NCBI GenBank assembly: GCA_023423475.1 | Contig: JAFAFN010000509.1 | Span: forward strand, 1-5,726 | Source of the DNA: Actinomycetes bacterium | GTDB taxonomy: Bacteria; Actinomycetota; Acidimicrobiia; Acidimicrobiales; Microtrichaceae | Direction of reading: 5' to 3' | DNA length: 5,726 nt | Shown here: piece after piece, positions 4,731 to 5,726 of the stretch | Numbering within the stretch: position 1 is the stretch's first letter | Layout: each line of letters opens with the position of its first letter | Notes under the pieces: model-generated | What the model saw: the letters and a program-made list of their open reading frames with translations, nothing else | Told to the model about the DNA's origin: nothing | Databases searched by the model: none | Position numbers and translations under genes: made by a program

Positions 4731-5726
4731 GCCTCGCTGACGGACCGCTCCGCGGAGCGCTCGTCCGCAGCCGCGTCGTCGCCCAACTCGATCAGCTGGG
4801 GGTTGCGGCCGCTGGCCCGCTCCTTGGCGGCACCGATCAGCTCGCGGAACAGCGGCGCCGGATTGGTCGGTCGACTCTTGAACTCAGGGTGCGCCTGCGT
4901 GGCGACCCAGTACGGATGCCCCTCGAGCTCGATGAACTCGACGAGGCGGCCGTCGGGGGATGTGCCCGAGAAGCGGAAGTCGCTGCCGTCGAAGCGACGT
5001 CGGTAGGCGGGGTTGAACTCGTAGCGGTGCCGATGGCGCTCGGAGATGACCTCTCGGCCGTAGGCCTGCTGCACGATCGAACCCGGCTCCAGCATGGCGG
5101 GCTGGGCGCCGAGGCGCATGGTGCCGCCCTTCTTGGTGACCTCCCGCTGGGAGTCCATGAGGTCGATCACCGGGTGCGGCGTGGTGGGGTCGAACTCGGT
5201 CGAGTTCGCACCGGTCAGGCCGAGCACGTTGCGTGCGTACTCGACGGTCATCACCTGCATGCCGAGGCAGATACCCAGACACGGGATCTGGTGCTCCCTG
5301 GCGTAGCCGGCGGCGGCGATCTTGCCCTCGATCCCACGCTCGCCGAACCCGCCGGGGATCACGATCCCGTCGAGGTCCTTCAGGCGCCCCGCGGTGAGCA
5401 GCCCCTCGACGTCCTCGGCCTGGATCCACTCGATCTCGACGTCGGCCCCGTGGTGGAAGCCCGCGTGGTTGAGCGACTCGACCACCGAGAGGTACGCGTC
5501 GGGCAGGCTGACGTACTTGCCGATGATGCCGATGCGCACGGGGAAGGTGGCGTCCGCCACGCGGCGCACCAGATCGGTCCACTCCGCCAGGTCGGGCGCG
5601 GGGGCGTCGATGCGGAGGATGTCGCAGACGACGGTGTCGAGCCCCTCGTCGTGGATGACCAGGGGGATGTCGTAGAGGCTGTCGGCGTCGGCGCAGTTCA
5701 CCACCGAGTCGACCGGCACGTCGCAC
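4727..5726 (-). CDS. pyrG: CTP synthase, C-terminal part (N-terminus beyond window edge)
   Basis: CTP synthase makes CTP from UTP, ATP and glutamine, the last step of pyrimidine nucleotide synthesis. The visible 333 codons cover the end of the synthase domain and the complete glutamine amidotransferase domain. Numbering from the Val codon at 5719, these are CADADSLYDIPL (9-20) of the synthase part, IGIIGKYVSLPDAYLSV (63-79) starting the amidotransferase, the oxyanion segment PGGFGERG (122-129), nucleophile Cys151 in CLGICLGMQ, RHRYEFN (230-236), and the His277/Glu279 pair in THPEF-like QAHPEFKSRP (275-284). The whole catalytic triad is present. The reading frame is open to the right edge and begins mid-domain, so the GTG at 5719 is not the true start. 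The tail after about 310 is acidic, with two Glu-Arg-Ser motifs. The stop overlaps the NUDIX start by four bases. It is probably the first gene of the pyrG-NUDIX-xerD-HD operon, or near it. Confidence 0.96.
   Translation of the reverse strand, partial: CDVPVDSVVNCADADSLYDIPLVIHDEGLDTVVCDILRIDAPAPDLAEWTDLVRRVADATFPVRIGIIGKYVSLPDAYLSVVESLNHAGFHHGADVEIEWIQAEDVEGLLTAGRLKDLDGIVIPGGFGERGIEGKIAAAGYAREHQIPCLGICLGMQVMTVEYARNVLGLTGANSTEFDPTTPHPVIDLMDSQREVTKKGGTMRLGAQPAMLEPGSIVQQAYGREVISERHRHRYEFNPAYRRRFDGSDFRFSGTSPDGRLVEFIELEGHPYWVATQAHPEFKSRPTNPAPLFRELIGAAKERASGRNPQLIELGDDAAADERSAERSVSEA

Noticed and set aside
4746..4759. Perfect 14-bp palindrome CGCTCCGCGGAGCG near the end of pyrG
   Set aside because: It lies in the coding sequence and follows from two Glu-Arg-Ser motifs encoded with GC-rich codons; no promoter context is visible.
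4119..5006. Plus-strand open frame of about 295 codons opposite the NUDIX gene and the pyrG end
   Set aside because: It spans parts of two well-supported opposite-strand genes and their junction, and shows no domain.

Overview
This window comes from a GC-rich bacterial chromosome, most likely an actinobacterium. The evidence is the strong preference for G or C at third codon positions, several GTG starts, TANNNT-type -10 elements almost touching start codons (leaderless transcription), and the gene order pyrG - NUDIX - xerD ... scpA - scpB, which from memory is also found around Rv1699-Rv1710 of Mycobacterium tuberculosis. The class is not resolved; a lineage outside the mycobacteria, such as Acidimicrobiia, is only a guess.

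Layout. On the minus strand, reading from the right edge leftward, lies a tightly packed run: the C-terminal part of CTP synthase (pyrG, cut by the right edge), an ADP-ribose-pyrophosphatase-like NUDIX hydrolase, the tyrosine recombinase XerD and a small HD-domain phosphohydrolase. The junctions are a GTGA overlap, a 3-nt gap and an ATGA overlap, so the four genes are very probably one operon. Facing them is trpS (tryptophanyl-tRNA synthetase) on the plus strand. Beyond trpS, divergent from it and again on the minus strand, are scpA and scpB (condensin partners of SMC; scpB is cut by the left edge).

Two non-coding elements stand out. The 142-bp convergent gap between trpS and the HD gene is filled, apart from one base, by a tandem array with a 23-bp period: six full copies and one partial copy. 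Each copy is an imperfect inverted repeat, and the first copy contains the last codons and stop codon of trpS. The 130-bp divergent gap between scpA and trpS carries a perfect 16-bp palindrome positioned over the -35 region of a probable leaderless scpA promoter.

Functionally the neighbourhood is housekeeping: nucleotide synthesis and clean-up (pyrG, NUDIX), chromosome dimer resolution (xerD), chromosome compaction and segregation (scpAB) and tRNA charging (trpS). I see no defence system, CRISPR array, insertion sequence, tRNA or rRNA. The unusual content is the repeat array and the palindrome.
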